From Neocallimastix lanati (nom. inval.) (Eukaryota; Neocallimastigomycota; Neocallimastigomycetes; Neocallimastigales; Neocallimastigaceae): a stretch of 20,964 nucleotides of DNA. The notes under the pieces are model-generated. The model had not been told where the DNA came from. It made no database searches and saw only the letters and a list, made by a program, of their open reading frames with translations. Made by a program: the position numbers and the translations under genes. How positions within the stretch are numbered: the stretch's first letter is position 1; every line of letters begins with the position of its first letter. Positions 1 through 8,766 of the stretch are shown piece after piece. The stretch is taken from assembly GCA_016946835.1 (NCBI GenBank), contig JACVTC010000519.1, positions 1 through 20,964 of the forward strand, in the 5' to 3' direction.

Positions 1-135
1 ATGTATATTTAAACTCTTATTTATATAAAACATTAATAATTTTAAACAATTATTTTAGTTACTTTTTAATGTTTAAAAAATAAAATATTTATTTAATTAT
101 TTCTATTATTTCTATTTATTTTGTTCTATTTATTT

Positions 136-180
<45 letters not shown>

Positions 181-405
181 TTTATAAAGGTTTATAAAAA
201 AAAACTAAATAAATAATTTGGAAAATATATATTTAGCTATTTATTATTTATATATTTTTATTTAATAACTTATTCTAATTAATATGTGTTTTAAAGTAGA
301 AAATATGTATATTTTATTTTTATAATCATATTTATTTTTTTTTTTTTTAAATTACTTAAATATGTTTATTACATTTTTTTATTTATTTAATTATTTAATT
401 ATTAA
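1..405. other. AT-rich flank with T39 homopolymer
   Basis: No coding region is visible. The stretch is nearly pure A/T and includes an uninterrupted run of about 39 T (138-176). The last five bases, ATTAA (401-405), are the left copy of the target-site duplication of Copia A; the right copy is at 18861-18865. I see no RNA gene or promoter that can be separated from background composition. Confidence 0.8.
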
Positions 406-639
406 TGTTAACTTTATTAATATAAAGTTATATTCTAGCTTAGGTTTAATAAAATATTAAATTAAATTATATTAAATACATTGTAATTATAAATTAAATA
501 TAAATTAATATGTATCTAGAACAAGCCACAATTAAATATAAATACATGTAATTTTCTCTGTACTTTAAATCTTTGTTAACCATTTATTTATATTCTATAA
601 ATAATAAATTTATATTAATTAATAAAACAAATTTTAATA
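406..639 (+). repeat. Copia A 5' LTR
   Basis: This 234-bp LTR is identical by eye to 18627-18860. It starts TGTTAAC and ends TTTTAATA. A likely TATA box, TATAAATA, lies at 537-544. The motif CTTTGTTAACCAT (571-583) starts 34 nt after the TATA box and recurs at the same spacing in the otherwise different Copia B LTR, so it probably marks the transcription start or R region. Confidence 0.93.
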
Positions 640-653
640 GATTAAGAGTCTCA
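640..653 (+). promoter_or_regulatory. Primer-binding site of Copia A, tRNA-Lys(CUU) half-tRNA type
   Basis: GATTAAGAGTCTCA directly follows the 5' LTR. Its reverse complement, TGAGACTCTTAATC, is the 5' side of a tRNA-Lys(CUU) anticodon arm: stem TGAGA, loop CTCTTAA with anticodon CTT, then TC. The same 14 bases occupy the same place in Copia B, and the two elements diverge immediately afterwards. Priming by a tRNA half cut near position 39/40 is known for Drosophila copia with initiator tRNA-Met. The tRNA identity here rests on remembered tRNA-Lys sequences. Confidence 0.8.
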
Positions 654-664
654 AGCAACCGAAA

Positions 665-2210
665 ATGTCTGACAGCGCTGAATGTTTCGTTTACAAGGGT
701 TCCAACTTCAAAATGTGGAAAAAGTTACTCATTAACATTTTGAAAGCCAAAGATCTCTGATTACGCCACAACCAATATTTTCAATGAAGCCGATAGATCC
801 ATGAAAACTTTGGGGAAATTGACAAAAACAACTCAAAGGTTGTTGCTATTATCATCAAGTCTGTGGATGAATCAATTTATCAAGATATTGAGGATTTAGA
901 ATCTGCTTTTGACATGATCAGGAAACTGGAAGATATTAACCAAGAAGCAGATGAACTAATTGTAGAAAAATTAATAAAGAAACTGAAAATTATGAAGCCT
1001 CGAAACTATATGGAAGTTTTAAAATGTTTATCTGACATGTTAAACACTTTTAACAAACTTAAAACCGCCAATTACGATATGAGTGAAAATGACAAGATCC
1101 AATATATGTTCAAGGCGCTACCAAAGGAATTACAAATTGCTTTCCTGCCTGAACCTGGTAAAACAGCAGAAGAGTATTATGATCTCATCAAATCAAGAAA
1201 TATATTTATTAGATGCATGAATGAACAAAAAATAATCAAGCCACAAATTAACCATAATAATCGTAACAATTATAATAACTACGATGATCCATGGATTTAG
1301 ATCTAGTATTTAACAGAAATAATAGGTATAAAAGCCACAGACAAAATAATTCTCAACGAAGAATTCCAAATAAATACTGCCATATTTGTAACCAACGTGG
1401 TCATTTAACAAGTGAATGCCATTACAACGGGAGAACAAACGGAACCATGAATCAAACTAAATTTAATAATAATAATAATAATGACTATAATAACAGATTT
1501 AATAACAATAATTATAATAATAATAAATTTAATAACAATTATGATAAAAATAATAATAAAAGTTATAAAAATAATAATAAAAATTATAGTAAAAATTATA
1601 AAAATCGTAATAATTATATTAATAACATTGAAAATAACAATTTACCTGTTGATTATGATGATGACATAAATTATGAAAATTTAAGTCACATGATTAACAA
1701 TAGTCTTGATAGTGTTGAATTTTTAAATAATTTAAATAAATCTACTCATAACCTTAATAATTATAAAAATGATAAAAATAAATTAAATAAAAATTTTAAT
1801 AATAATCTTAATAATTATGAAAGTAAAAATAATTTACATAAAGAACTTAATAATGATATAAATTACACTAATAATGCTAATTATATTAATAATTATGATA
1901 ACAATAACAATTGCCCTACTAATGACAACAACGAATCAACTTGGATCTATGATTCTGGTGCAATTGTTCATATTACTAATGACCGAAGTTTATTAACTAA
2001 CTTTAAAAAATACAAAATTAATTTAACATGTGCCAACAATTCTGAAATGGAATTCGAGGGATTTGGTACATACAAAGGCTCAATTAACGGTTATAACATT
2101 ACTTTAAGTAAAGTATTTTATTCTAGGCACGCAAACAAAAATTTAATTAGTGGTATACAATTTGCCTACACTGAATTAATATCAATTACTAAGCTTATTA
2201 ACAATGAGCC
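665..2210 (+). pseudogene. Copia A Gag, nucleocapsid zinc knuckle and protease, frameshifted
   Basis: The probable start is ATG 665, whose product begins MSDSAECFVYKGSNFKMWKK, a copia-type Gag N-terminus. The frame stops at TGA 758 (after KAKDL). The sense continues from about 759 in another frame (starting DYATTNIF) and returns to the original frame near 812. It runs to TAG at 1298-1300, and the sense shifts again near 1289: GATGATCC-ATGGAT here against GATGATCCTATGGAC in Copia B. The next stretch carries a CCHC knuckle (CHICNQRGHLTSEC, about 1378-1419), a very Asn-rich spacer (about 1450-1930) and the aspartic protease motif WIYDSGA (catalytic Asp 1951-1953). The gypsy element cuts in at 2211, directly after codons for NNEP. 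The gene would supply virion shell and protease. At least three small indels make it non-functional as read. Confidence 0.88.
2206..2210. repeat. Target-site duplication of gypsy element, left copy
   Basis: GAGCC at 2206-2210 is repeated at 8762-8766 just beyond the other LTR. The five-base length is typical of Ty3/gypsy integrases. Keeping one copy restores the Copia A frame exactly: GAG CCA CAC. Confidence 0.92.
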
Positions 2211-2751
2211 TGTAAAATGTTCCTTATGGAGCAGATTACAATTACGAAAAAAAAAAAAACAAAAACTAATCTAAAATTAAATAAAGTTATAAAAAACTAA
2301 AACTAATTCAATAAGCTTTTTATTCAATTTGTTTTGACTCAAATTGAATAAGTTCTTATTTATTATTTATTTATTATTCATTTATTATTAATACTATTAA
2401 TTATATATTACTATTTAATTTTTATGATTATTAAACTAACTAAAATTAAACTAAACTAAAATTAACTAAACTAAAATTAAACTAAACTAAAATTAAACTA
2501 AACTAAAATTATTAATATATTTTATTACTAAATTTTAGGTTATTTAAAAATTAATTTTATATTTTTAAATTTATATATTATATGAAATATAAATTTATTA
2601 TTAATTTTCATAAATCAATTAATTTCATAAATTAATATATTTTACATAATTTAATGCATTAGCATTATTTTGTAAACGTGAATTACATTAAATAATTTAA
2701 TGTACAAAATAAATTAATTAATGTACTAAAGATATTGATCATATCTTTACA
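2211..2751 (-). repeat. Gypsy 3' LTR
   Basis: This 541-bp LTR has a 16-bp tandem array, unit AAACTAAACTAAAATT, about five copies at 2433-2510 with two copies one base short. Perfect inverted repeats lie at 2320-2331/2340-2351 (12 bp, 8-nt loop, with AATAAA on the minus strand at its edge), 2567-2576/2587-2596 (10 bp), 2685-2692/2696-2703 (8 bp) and 2728-2735/2741-2748 (8 bp, next to the LTR end). Confidence 0.93.
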
Positions 2752-2763
2752 ATCTCGCCCTTT
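2752..2763 (-). promoter_or_regulatory. Gypsy polypurine tract
   Basis: On the minus strand AAAGGGCGAGAT lies directly before the 3' LTR (which begins TGTAAAG on that strand). This is the expected place and composition for the plus-strand primer. The single C makes it an imperfect purine run. Confidence 0.7.
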
Positions 2764-2941
2764 AAGTCGAGCTCCTGCGAGAATCATTTCTTGAGGGAAG
2801 TTCTATAACAAAGGGTTGATATTTATGTCTTACAATGAAATCATTGGCATGATCATCATTCTTAATAGATTCTTGATCCTTTGTTCTTGTTTTATTTTTC
2901 TTATTTTTTCTAAAGTATTCCTGAATTAATTGTTTATCTAA
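2762..2941 (-). pseudogene. C-terminal tail of gypsy chromodomain in a shifted frame
   Basis: The main gypsy frame stops at TAG just after the chromodomain residues SWIDEDQI. One frame over, the minus strand stays open with [16 protein letters not shown] and a basic/acidic tail, ending at TAA 2762-2764 next to the polypurine tract. DxxLIQEYF is the expected last helix of a chromodomain following a W...(E/D)xx(I/L) segment. One extra T in the T-run at the junction would join the two parts. I infer a one-base deletion, either a real mutation or a homopolymer sequencing error. Confidence 0.75.
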
Positions 2942-5900
2942 ATTTGATCTTCATCTATCCAAGAGTCTTCATTTGATCCTTTCCAAGAGATAAGAAAACG
3001 ATTCTTTCCTTTATAAGTTCTCATATTAATTATTTTATCTGGAATCTTATCGGAATTATTTGTAGTTAAATTTATACTCTTTCGTTTATTAACATTTCTA
3101 TCTTCAAATTCATTCTCATAATAAGGTTCAAGTAAAGAAACATGAAAAATTGGATGACAATGCATATTATTAGGTAGTTTAAGTTTGTACGCTAAGGGAC
3201 TAACTTTTTCAATTATTTCAAAAGGACCTATCAATTGATCGGCTAGTTTTCTTTTAACATTCTTAGTAGTAGATCCTTTAAGTAACCAAACTTTTTTACC
3301 GACTTCGAAATTAGGGGAAGGAAGTCTTTTCAAATCGGCGTATTTTTTATAAGTTTTCTTAGCTTCTTCTAAGTTTCTTTTTAAAAATTCAATATTTTTA
3401 TTAATATCTAATATTCTTTTTTCAGCTCTACTTGGTCTTTCTGAGGATGGAATCTCAGGACTAAATTTAGGATTAAAACCATAGTTTGCGAAGAATGGTG
3501 ATTGATTTATAGATTGATGTAAAGTATTATTGTAAGCGAATTCAGCGAAAGGTAGTAAATCGACCCAATTATTTTGCCTTTCATTTATGAAACAACGAAG
3601 ATATTGTTCCAATATTCCGTTCACCCTCTCCGTTTGACCATCAGTCTCCGGATGGTTGGAGGTAGAAAGAGAATGAGTAATATCAAGAAGTTTACATAAG
3701 CGATTCCAAAATTCAGATGTAAATTGCGATCCTCTATCAGAAATAATAGAATCAGGGAAACCATGTAATTTAAAAATATTCGAGATAAAAGCATCAGCAG
3801 CAATTGAAGCAGTAGGAAGACAACGAAAAGGAATAAAATGAGCCATTTTAGTCAAACGATCAACAACAACCATAATTGTAGTCATATCTTTAGACTTAGG
3901 TAATTCAACGATAAAATCCATAGAAATATCAGACCAAGCTCTATTAGGAGTGGACAAGGGTGAAAGAAGTCCATATGGCTTGTGTCTAGGAATTTTTGAT
4001 TTACAGCAAACTTCACAAGACTTAATAAACTTTTTAACATCAAGAGAAAAATTAGGCCACCAAAAATTGCGGCTAAGTAATTCTTGAGTCTTAGAAACAC
4101 CAAAATGACCAGCAGTAGGAGAGTCATGATGGAGTTCAAGAACTCTCGTTCGAATCGATTTAGGAACATAAATCAGATTATTAAAGAGTAAAAATCCTTC
4201 TTTATCAATCATAAATTTATTAATATTTTGAATTTTAGGGTTAGCAGCATTATTAATAGATAAGGATGATTTAACAGAATTATAGAATTCATCATTCTCA
4301 AGAGCATTCAAAATAGAATTAGCAAGGGTATCATTATTAATAGTAAAACAGTTAATAACACGACAAGAAGAATTAAATTCAAAATTAAATAAATGATCAC
4401 TTCTCCTAGATAGTAAATCAGGTTTACCCGATTTTTTCCCAGATCTATAGACAATATTAAAATCAAAACGAGATAAAAATTCATACCATCTAATTTGACG
4501 TTGCGAAAGCATTTCCGGTTTTCTAGGAAATGTTAAATTTTTATGATCAGTGTAAATAGTAAAGGGATGACGAGCACCCTCTAAAAAGTGACGCCATTGC
4601 TCCAAAGCAACTTTAATAGCGAGAAGTTCCTTATCATAAATGGGGTAGTTTCTTTGAGACTTAGTCAAACTCGAAGAAATAAAGGCAACTGGATGGAGAA
4701 TGCCATCAACTTCTTGAGAAAGTACAGCTCCAACTGCAAAGTTACTAGCATCAGTTTCAACGATAAACGGTTTATTACTATCAGGATTAATTAAAATTGG
4801 AGCAGATGTGAAAAGTTCTTTCAATTTAACAAAAGCATACTGTTGCTCAGGTCCCCAAATAAAAGGTACATTTTTACGAGTGAGTTTATGTATTGGTAAA
4901 GCTATTTTGGCAAAGTCTTTAATGAAAACTCTATAATAATTACAAAGTCCAATAAATGACTGAACTTCTTTGACATTAGTAGGTACAGGCCAATCTAAAA
5001 TAGCTTTAATTTTTTCAGGATCAGGTTTAAGACCATCTTTAGATATGATGTAGCCCAGGAAGGAGGTTTCCGTTACATCGAATTCACATTTTTCTAGTTT
5101 AACATATAAATTATTATCTAAAAGTTTTTTCAACACTTTTCTAACATGTTCATGATGTTCTTCTAAGTTATTTGAATAAATAAGAATATCGTCGATATAT
5201 GAGATAACAAAATCATCTAAGTAGTCACTAAGAACATCATTTATAAAATGTTGAAATGTAGCAGGTGCATTCTTTAACCCAAAAGGCATAACAAGATATT
5301 CATAATGTCCATAACGAGTTCTAAAAGCAGTCTTATACTCATCACCTTCTTTTATTCTTACTAAGTTATATGCAGATTTAAGATCTAACTTAGTAAAATA
5401 TTTAGCACCTTTAACTCTGTCAATTAATTCACTTATTAATGGTAAAGGATATGAATTTCTAATAGTCATTTCATTTAATTTTCTGTAATCAATACATAAT
5501 CTCAAAGTGCCATCTTTCTTTTTAACAAATAAGACAGGGGCACCAGCTGGTGATTTGGATTTTCTAATAAATCCTTTTGCTAAGTTTTCTTTAATATACT
5601 TTTTCAATTCATCCCTTTCTGCTTCTGTTAAAGGATAAATAGGACCATAGAATAGAATTGAATTATCCTTTAAATTTATTTCACAATCATATTCTCTATG
5701 GGGAGGTAATTTATCACAATTCTTTTCATCAAAAACTTCAATATAATCGAGATAACAAGGAGGAATAGAAATTTTATTATCACTATCGTTAACAATATTA
5801 TTATTATCTAAATTCTGAATAATCAGACAGTTACACAAATTGTCTAACACACAATTTTGATAAGAAAAAAAATAGTTTGTTGGTTCGGCGACCAATTTAC

Positions 5901-7611
5901 TTTCTTTATTTAAAATTTCATTTTTACATGATTTAATAAAATTACATGATTTTTTGATTTTATCTATTGTACTAAGTTCTCTAAAATTACAAAAGTTAAT
6001 TTTTTCTTTACTACAATCATTATCTTTAACACTAATATTAATACTATCACTATCACTATCACTATCACTATCACTATCACTATCACTAATGGTTCTAACT
6101 TTTCTTCCACGGACGTATTCAGCTTCGCTTTCTGATTCGGAATCCCAGAGGGGTTTACACTTATATGGAGTACTTGGTTCATAGGAATTTTCTTCTTCAG
6201 GTTCGATATCGATCTTACACTTCTTTGAACCTTTCTTGCTTCTATTTTTGTTTTTTCTTTTTCTTTTACCATTATTACAGTTCCTAGCGCAATAACCAGA
6301 AGGAAAGGATATTTTTCTTGAATCATGATAATTCATTGGACAATGCTTTTCAATCCAAGGAATACCTAGAATGATATCTACATCAGGAATATAAAGTGCA
6401 TAGAGTTGAATAACTTCAAAATGGTTCTTGAATCGTAAGATACACTTTTCAGTTTGTTCGTAGATGGTAGAGATACCATATCCTAGTCCAGTAACATTGA
6501 AAGATCTTTTAACTTCATTCAATTTAATTTTGTTTTTATTAACGAACGAAGGATGAATAAAATTCAAATCCGAGCCAGAGTCGATAAGAACCCTAACTGG
6601 AACTTCTTCAATATCATTTGTTTTTATATAGAAAGTAATTATATTGTTCTTTCTTTTATTCATAGCATTTTCTTCATCAGTAATAGCTCTAATTTTTTGA
6701 GCATCATCGGATTCCTTGATCATTCTAATTCTTCTTAATTTTGCCGATGGAAGATTTTCATCTGTTTCTCTAATTTTATTCTTGTGTTTAACTCCAGAAG
6801 GTCTTTTTCTGTTAGGACAATTAAACTGTAAGTGTCCTGGTTGTTTACATAAAAAACAAAGACCTTTTTTCTTTTCTTCAGAAAAGTCTCTTTTATTTTC
6901 AACATATAAATTTTGATTATAGTTCTGGTTGTATCTTCTATATCTATCATTTTTGATCCTAAATAAATCAACATCCATAGGATCATCACGACGACTACTA
7001 TTTCTCTGGTTGTGGTTACTGTTTTGTTGCGAATTTCTAACTCGTTGCTGATTATAATAGAATTCAACAAGATTAGTTCGCTTTGACAAATTTTCAATTT
7101 GAATTACATCGGTATACAACTTGTTAAGGGAATCTGGATTTGGGTTAACAACGGCTAATTGTTCCCTCATTTTGTAATGTAATCCTTTAAGAAACATATA
7201 AATTTTGGCTGATTCGTTGAAGTCCGAATTTTGGCAAGTTGTTTTGAACTGGTTAATATATTCTAACACTTGCCCATATTTTTTCTGACGAATGGTATCT
7301 AATTTACCATTAGCCACAATTGTCTCCACTTCTGGATCCCCATAATTAATTTTAAGTTCCCTCTTAAAATTATTTAAATTATCGATCAAGGGATCTTCAT
7401 TATCCCATAGATTTGAGGCCCAATTTAAAGGATCACCTCTTAAGAATGAGGTTATAAATCTAACCTTTGATCTATCGTCTGGAAAGTCATCTGGGGTATC
7501 CTCAAAGTTCATATTTACAATTGTGAGGAACCCTTTAAGTTCTTTTCTTTCACCGTTAAAAATCGGTGGCTTACTGACCTTCCGTTTTTCTTCTCGTCCA
7601 CGTTCCGCCAT
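2938..7611 (-). CDS. Gypsy Gag-Pol polyprotein with C-terminal chromodomain
   Basis: The polyprotein builds the capsid, copies the RNA into DNA and integrates it. ATG 7611 is the first in-frame ATG. The frame is open back to a stop at 7672-7674, but the only earlier candidate start is GTG (7656). Numbered from ATG 7611 (1,557 aa): Ty3-type capsid about 15-180; CCHC knuckle C252-C255-H260-C265; protease LIDSGSD, Asp344; basic linker and an (SD)n tract about 508-524; RT with Asp743 (KLDLKSAY) and YIDD 805-808; RNase H with Asp954 (ETDAS), Glu995 and Asp1022 (YTDHKN); integrase HHCC finger (H1161/H1169, C1199/C1202) and D1232, D1292, E1328 with exact D-35-E spacing; then a [15 protein letters not shown]-terminal module and a chromodomain about 1525-1557. 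All catalytic residues are present. Only the chromodomain end is lost to a frameshift at the stop. Antisense to the Copia A host element. Confidence 0.95.
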   Translation of the reverse strand: MAERGREEKRKVSKPPIFNGERKELKGFLTIVNMNFEDTPDDFPDDRSKVRFITSFLRGDPLNWASNLWDNEDPLIDNLNNFKRELKINYGDPEVETIVANGKLDTIRQKKYGQVLEYINQFKTTCQNSDFNESAKIYMFLKGLHYKMREQLAVVNPNPDSLNKLYTDVIQIENLSKRTNLVEFYYNQQRVRNSQQNSNHNQRNSSRRDDPMDVDLFRIKNDRYRRYNQNYNQNLYVENKRDFSEEKKKGLCFLCKQPGHLQFNCPNRKRPSGVKHKNKIRETDENLPSAKLRRIRMIKESDDAQKIRAITDEENAMNKRKNNIITFYIKTNDIEEVPVRVLIDSGSDLNFIHPSFVNKNKIKLNEVKRSFNVTGLGYGISTIYEQTEKCILRFKNHFEVIQLYALYIPDVDIILGIPWIEKHCPMNYHDSRKISFPSGYCARNCNNGKRKRKNKNRSKKGSKKCKIDIEPEEENSYEPSTPYKCKPLWDSESESEAEYVRGRKVRTISDSDSDSDSDSDSDSINISVKDNDCSKEKINFCNFRELSTIDKIKKSCNFIKSCKNEILNKESKLVAEPTNYFFSYQNCVLDNLCNCLIIQNLDNNNIVNDSDNKISIPPCYLDYIEVFDEKNCDKLPPHREYDCEINLKDNSILFYGPIYPLTEAERDELKKYIKENLAKGFIRKSKSPAGAPVLFVKKKDGTLRLCIDYRKLNEMTIRNSYPLPLISELIDRVKGAKYFTKLDLKSAYNLVRIKEGDEYKTAFRTRYGHYEYLVMPFGLKNAPATFQHFINDVLSDYLDDFVISYIDDILIYSNNLEEHHEHVRKVLKKLLDNNLYVKLEKCEFDVTETSFLGYIISKDGLKPDPEKIKAILDWPVPTNVKEVQSFIGLCNYYRVFIKDFAKIALPIHKLTRKNVPFIWGPEQQYAFVKLKELFTSAPILINPDSNKPFIVETDASNFAVGAVLSQEVDGILHPVAFISSSLTKSQRNYPIYDKELLAIKVALEQWRHFLEGARHPFTIYTDHKNLTFPRKPEMLSQRQIRWYEFLSRFDFNIVYRSGKKSGKPDLLSRRSDHLFNFEFNSSCRVINCFTINNDTLANSILNALENDEFYNSVKSSLSINNAANPKIQNINKFMIDKEGFLLFNNLIYVPKSIRTRVLELHHDSPTAGHFGVSKTQELLSRNFWWPNFSLDVKKFIKSCEVCCKSKIPRHKPYGLLSPLSTPNRAWSDISMDFIVELPKSKDMTTIMVVVDRLTKMAHFIPFRCLPTASIAADAFISNIFKLHGFPDSIISDRGSQFTSEFWNRLCKLLDITHSLSTSNHPETDGQTERVNGILEQYLRCFINERQNNWVDLLPFAEFAYNNTLHQSINQSPFFANYGFNPKFSPEIPSSERPSRAEKRILDINKNIEFLKRNLEEAKKTYKKYADLKRLPSPNFEVGKKVWLLKGSTTKNVKRKLADQLIGPFEIIEKVSPLAYKLKLPNNMHCHPIFHVSLLEPYYENEFEDRNVNKRKSINLTTNNSDKIPDKIINMRTYKGKNRFLISWKGSNEDSWIDEDQI
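6043..6087 (-). repeat. ACTATC microsatellite encoding Ser-Asp repeat
   Basis: About seven tandem copies of a hexamer (ACTATC on +; GATAGT on -) lie in the gypsy polyprotein between protease and RT, encoding an acidic (Ser-Asp)n stretch. The hexamer period keeps the frame when copy number changes, so it is probably a length-variable flexible linker. Confidence 0.85.
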
Positions 7612-7691
7612 ATCTTCAATGTGGAGGTTTCTTAGCCTAATATTAAGTTCTTCCACTTTGAAAAAATAAAATTAAAAGAATTCTTATATAC

Positions 7692-7822
7692 GATTATTAT
7701 TTTTATTTAAATTTACTATTATAATATTATGTAAAGTCGACTTGGCTCTAACCGCTTGAAATGGTGCCCGTCGAGTAAACAAAATTATTATAATAATAAT
7801 AAGTTTAAATAAAAATAATCTC
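7692..7822 (-). repeat. Long inverted repeat with GC-rich apex in gypsy leader
   Basis: The outer stem is 16 bp and perfect: ATTATTTTTATTTAAA at 7696-7711 pairs with 7804-7819. The middle is A/T-rich and imperfect, and GTCGAC (7737-7742) opposes GTCGAG (7770-7775). The enclosed loop, about 7743-7769, is strikingly G/C-rich for this window. It lies about 40-200 nt upstream of the Gag start. Confidence 0.75.
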
Positions 7823-7945
7823 AAATATTCCAATATAATTAGTAATCACGGCGGCGACTTAATGGGTGCAATTATAATTAGTACTTCTTCAAATAGTACT
7901 TCTTCTATTATTACTTCTTGTTTCTTCTCTTAGTAATTCTTCAAA

Positions 7946-8170
7946 TGGTAGTTTTCTAATAGGTAGTTCTCTAATTGGTAATTCTCTAACTGGTAGTTTT
8001 CTAACTGGTAGTTCTCTAATTGGTAATTCTCTAACTGGTAGTTTTCTAACTGGTAGTTTTCTAACTGGTAGTTTTCTAACTGGTAGTTCTCTAATTGGTA
8101 GTTCTTTAACTGGTAGTTCTCTAACTGGTAGTTCTTTAACTGGTAGTTCTTTAACTGGTAGTTCTCTAAT
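7946..8170 (-). repeat. 15-bp minisatellite, 15 copies, in gypsy leader
   Basis: Fifteen tandem 15-bp units of the type TGGTAGTTCTCTAAC (+ strand) fill exactly 225 bp, with variation at a few positions (TTCTC/TTTTC/TTCTT; final AAC/AAT). Thirteen of 15 keep the core GGTAGTT. The same heptamer occurs once in the loop region of the hairpin beside the LTR (8206-8212). Confidence 0.93.
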
Positions 8171-8198
8171 CTCGTGATCGTAACGTGCTCCACTTTTT

Positions 8199-8217
8199 AT
8201 AACAAGGTAGTTGTTAT
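8199..8217 (-). promoter_or_regulatory. Hairpin at the gypsy primer-binding position
   Basis: ATAACAAGGTAGTTGTTAT (+ strand) is a perfect 7-bp stem with a 5-nt loop. It abuts the LTR where a primer-binding site is expected. No TGG (complement of a tRNA CCA end) is found at the LTR edge. The nearest, TGGAGCACG on the minus strand, begins at 8192, 25 nt inside. Folding the hairpin would bring it close to the LTR. The primer therefore remains unidentified. Confidence 0.55.
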
Positions 8218-8761
8218 TGTAAAATGTTCCTTATGGAGCAGATTACAATTACGAAAAAAAAAAAAAACAAAAACTAATCTAAAATTAAATAAAGTTATAA
8301 AAAACTAAAACTAATTCAATAAGCTTTTTATTCAATTTGTTTTGACTCAAATTGAATAAGTTCTTATTTATTATTTATTTATTATTCTTTTATTATTAAT
8401 ACTATTAATTATATATTACTATTTAATTTTTATGATTATTAAACTAAACTAAAATTAAACTAAACTAAAATTAAACTAAACTAAAATTAAACTAAACTAA
8501 AATTAAACTAAACTAAAATTATTAATATATTTTATTACTAAATTTTAGGTTATTTAAAAATTAATTTTATATTTTTAAATTTATATATTATATGAAATAT
8601 AAATTTATTATTAATTTTCATAAATCAATTAATTTCATAAATTAATATATTTTACATAATTTAATGCATTAGCATTATTTTGTAAACGTGAATTACATTA
8701 AATAATTTAATGTACAAAATAAATTAATTAATGTACTAAAGATATTGATCATATCTTTACA
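8218..8761 (-). repeat. Gypsy 5' LTR
   Basis: This 544-bp LTR is the near-identical partner of 2211-2751. It has five full 16-bp AAACTAAACTAAAATT units (8441-8520) and an A14 run where the other LTR has A13. It drives transcription on the minus strand, antisense to Copia A. A short target copy, GAGCC (8762-8766), follows. Confidence 0.93.
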
Positions 8762-8766
8762 GAGCC

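Larger units (their letters stand above)
7657..8217 (-). other. Gypsy 5' leader, non-coding and highly structured
   Basis: This 561-nt stretch between the 5' LTR and Gag has no credible gene. From the LTR inward on the minus strand it contains a perfect 7-bp hairpin (8199-8217), a candidate TGG motif (8184-8192), a 15 x 15-bp minisatellite (7946-8170), TACTTCTTC-type repeats (about 7880-7925), a GC-rich patch (7848-7868) and a long imperfect stem-loop with a GC-rich apex (7692-7822). A frame of (E/K)NYQL repeats crosses the minisatellite but starts only with GTG, so I do not call it a gene. RNA packaging, dimerisation or translation control is plausible but inferred. Confidence 0.75.
2211..8761 (-). 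mobile_element. Ty3/gypsy chromovirus LTR retrotransposon nested in Copia A
   Basis: LTRs at 2211-2751 and 8218-8761 both read TGTAAAATG...TTTACA. They differ only by about one substitution and three one-base indels in homopolymer or short-repeat tracts, so insertion is recent. Target duplication is GAGCC. The coding strand is minus, antisense to Copia A. It holds one long Gag-PR-RT-RNase H-integrase frame with a C-terminal chromodomain, which defines chromoviruses. A polypurine tract (AAAGGGCGAGAT on the minus strand, 2752-2763) abuts the 3' LTR. The leader (7657-8217) has a minisatellite and strong inverted repeats. No canonical TGG primer-binding site touches the 5' LTR. Confidence 0.95.

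Noticed and set aside
5964-6326. 120-codon minus-strand frame overlapping gypsy Pol
   Set aside because: It is a frame shadow of the protease-RT linker; its Val-Ile repeat is just the ACTATC microsatellite read out of phase.
7656-7656. GTG at 7656 as the gypsy Gag start
   Set aside because: A non-ATG start is unlikely for a eukaryotic element. ATG 7611, in a good context (GATATGGCG), is the first in-frame ATG.
7738-7775. tRNA-like fragment in the GC-rich patch of the gypsy leader
   Set aside because: No cloverleaf or T-arm consensus could be drawn; it is better explained as the apex of an inverted repeat.
7946-8170. Possible CRISPR-like repeat array
   Set aside because: The 15-bp units are directly contiguous with no spacers, inside a eukaryotic retrotransposon leader.
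8184-8192. TGGAGCACG as the gypsy primer-binding site
   Set aside because: It lies 25 nt from the LTR edge and matches no tRNA 3' end I can name with confidence. Kept only as a candidate in the findings.
7930-8193. Minus-strand frame of (E/K)NYQL repeats
   Set aside because: It arises from the 15-bp minisatellite, starts only with GTG and lies in the gypsy leader. There is no evidence of translation.
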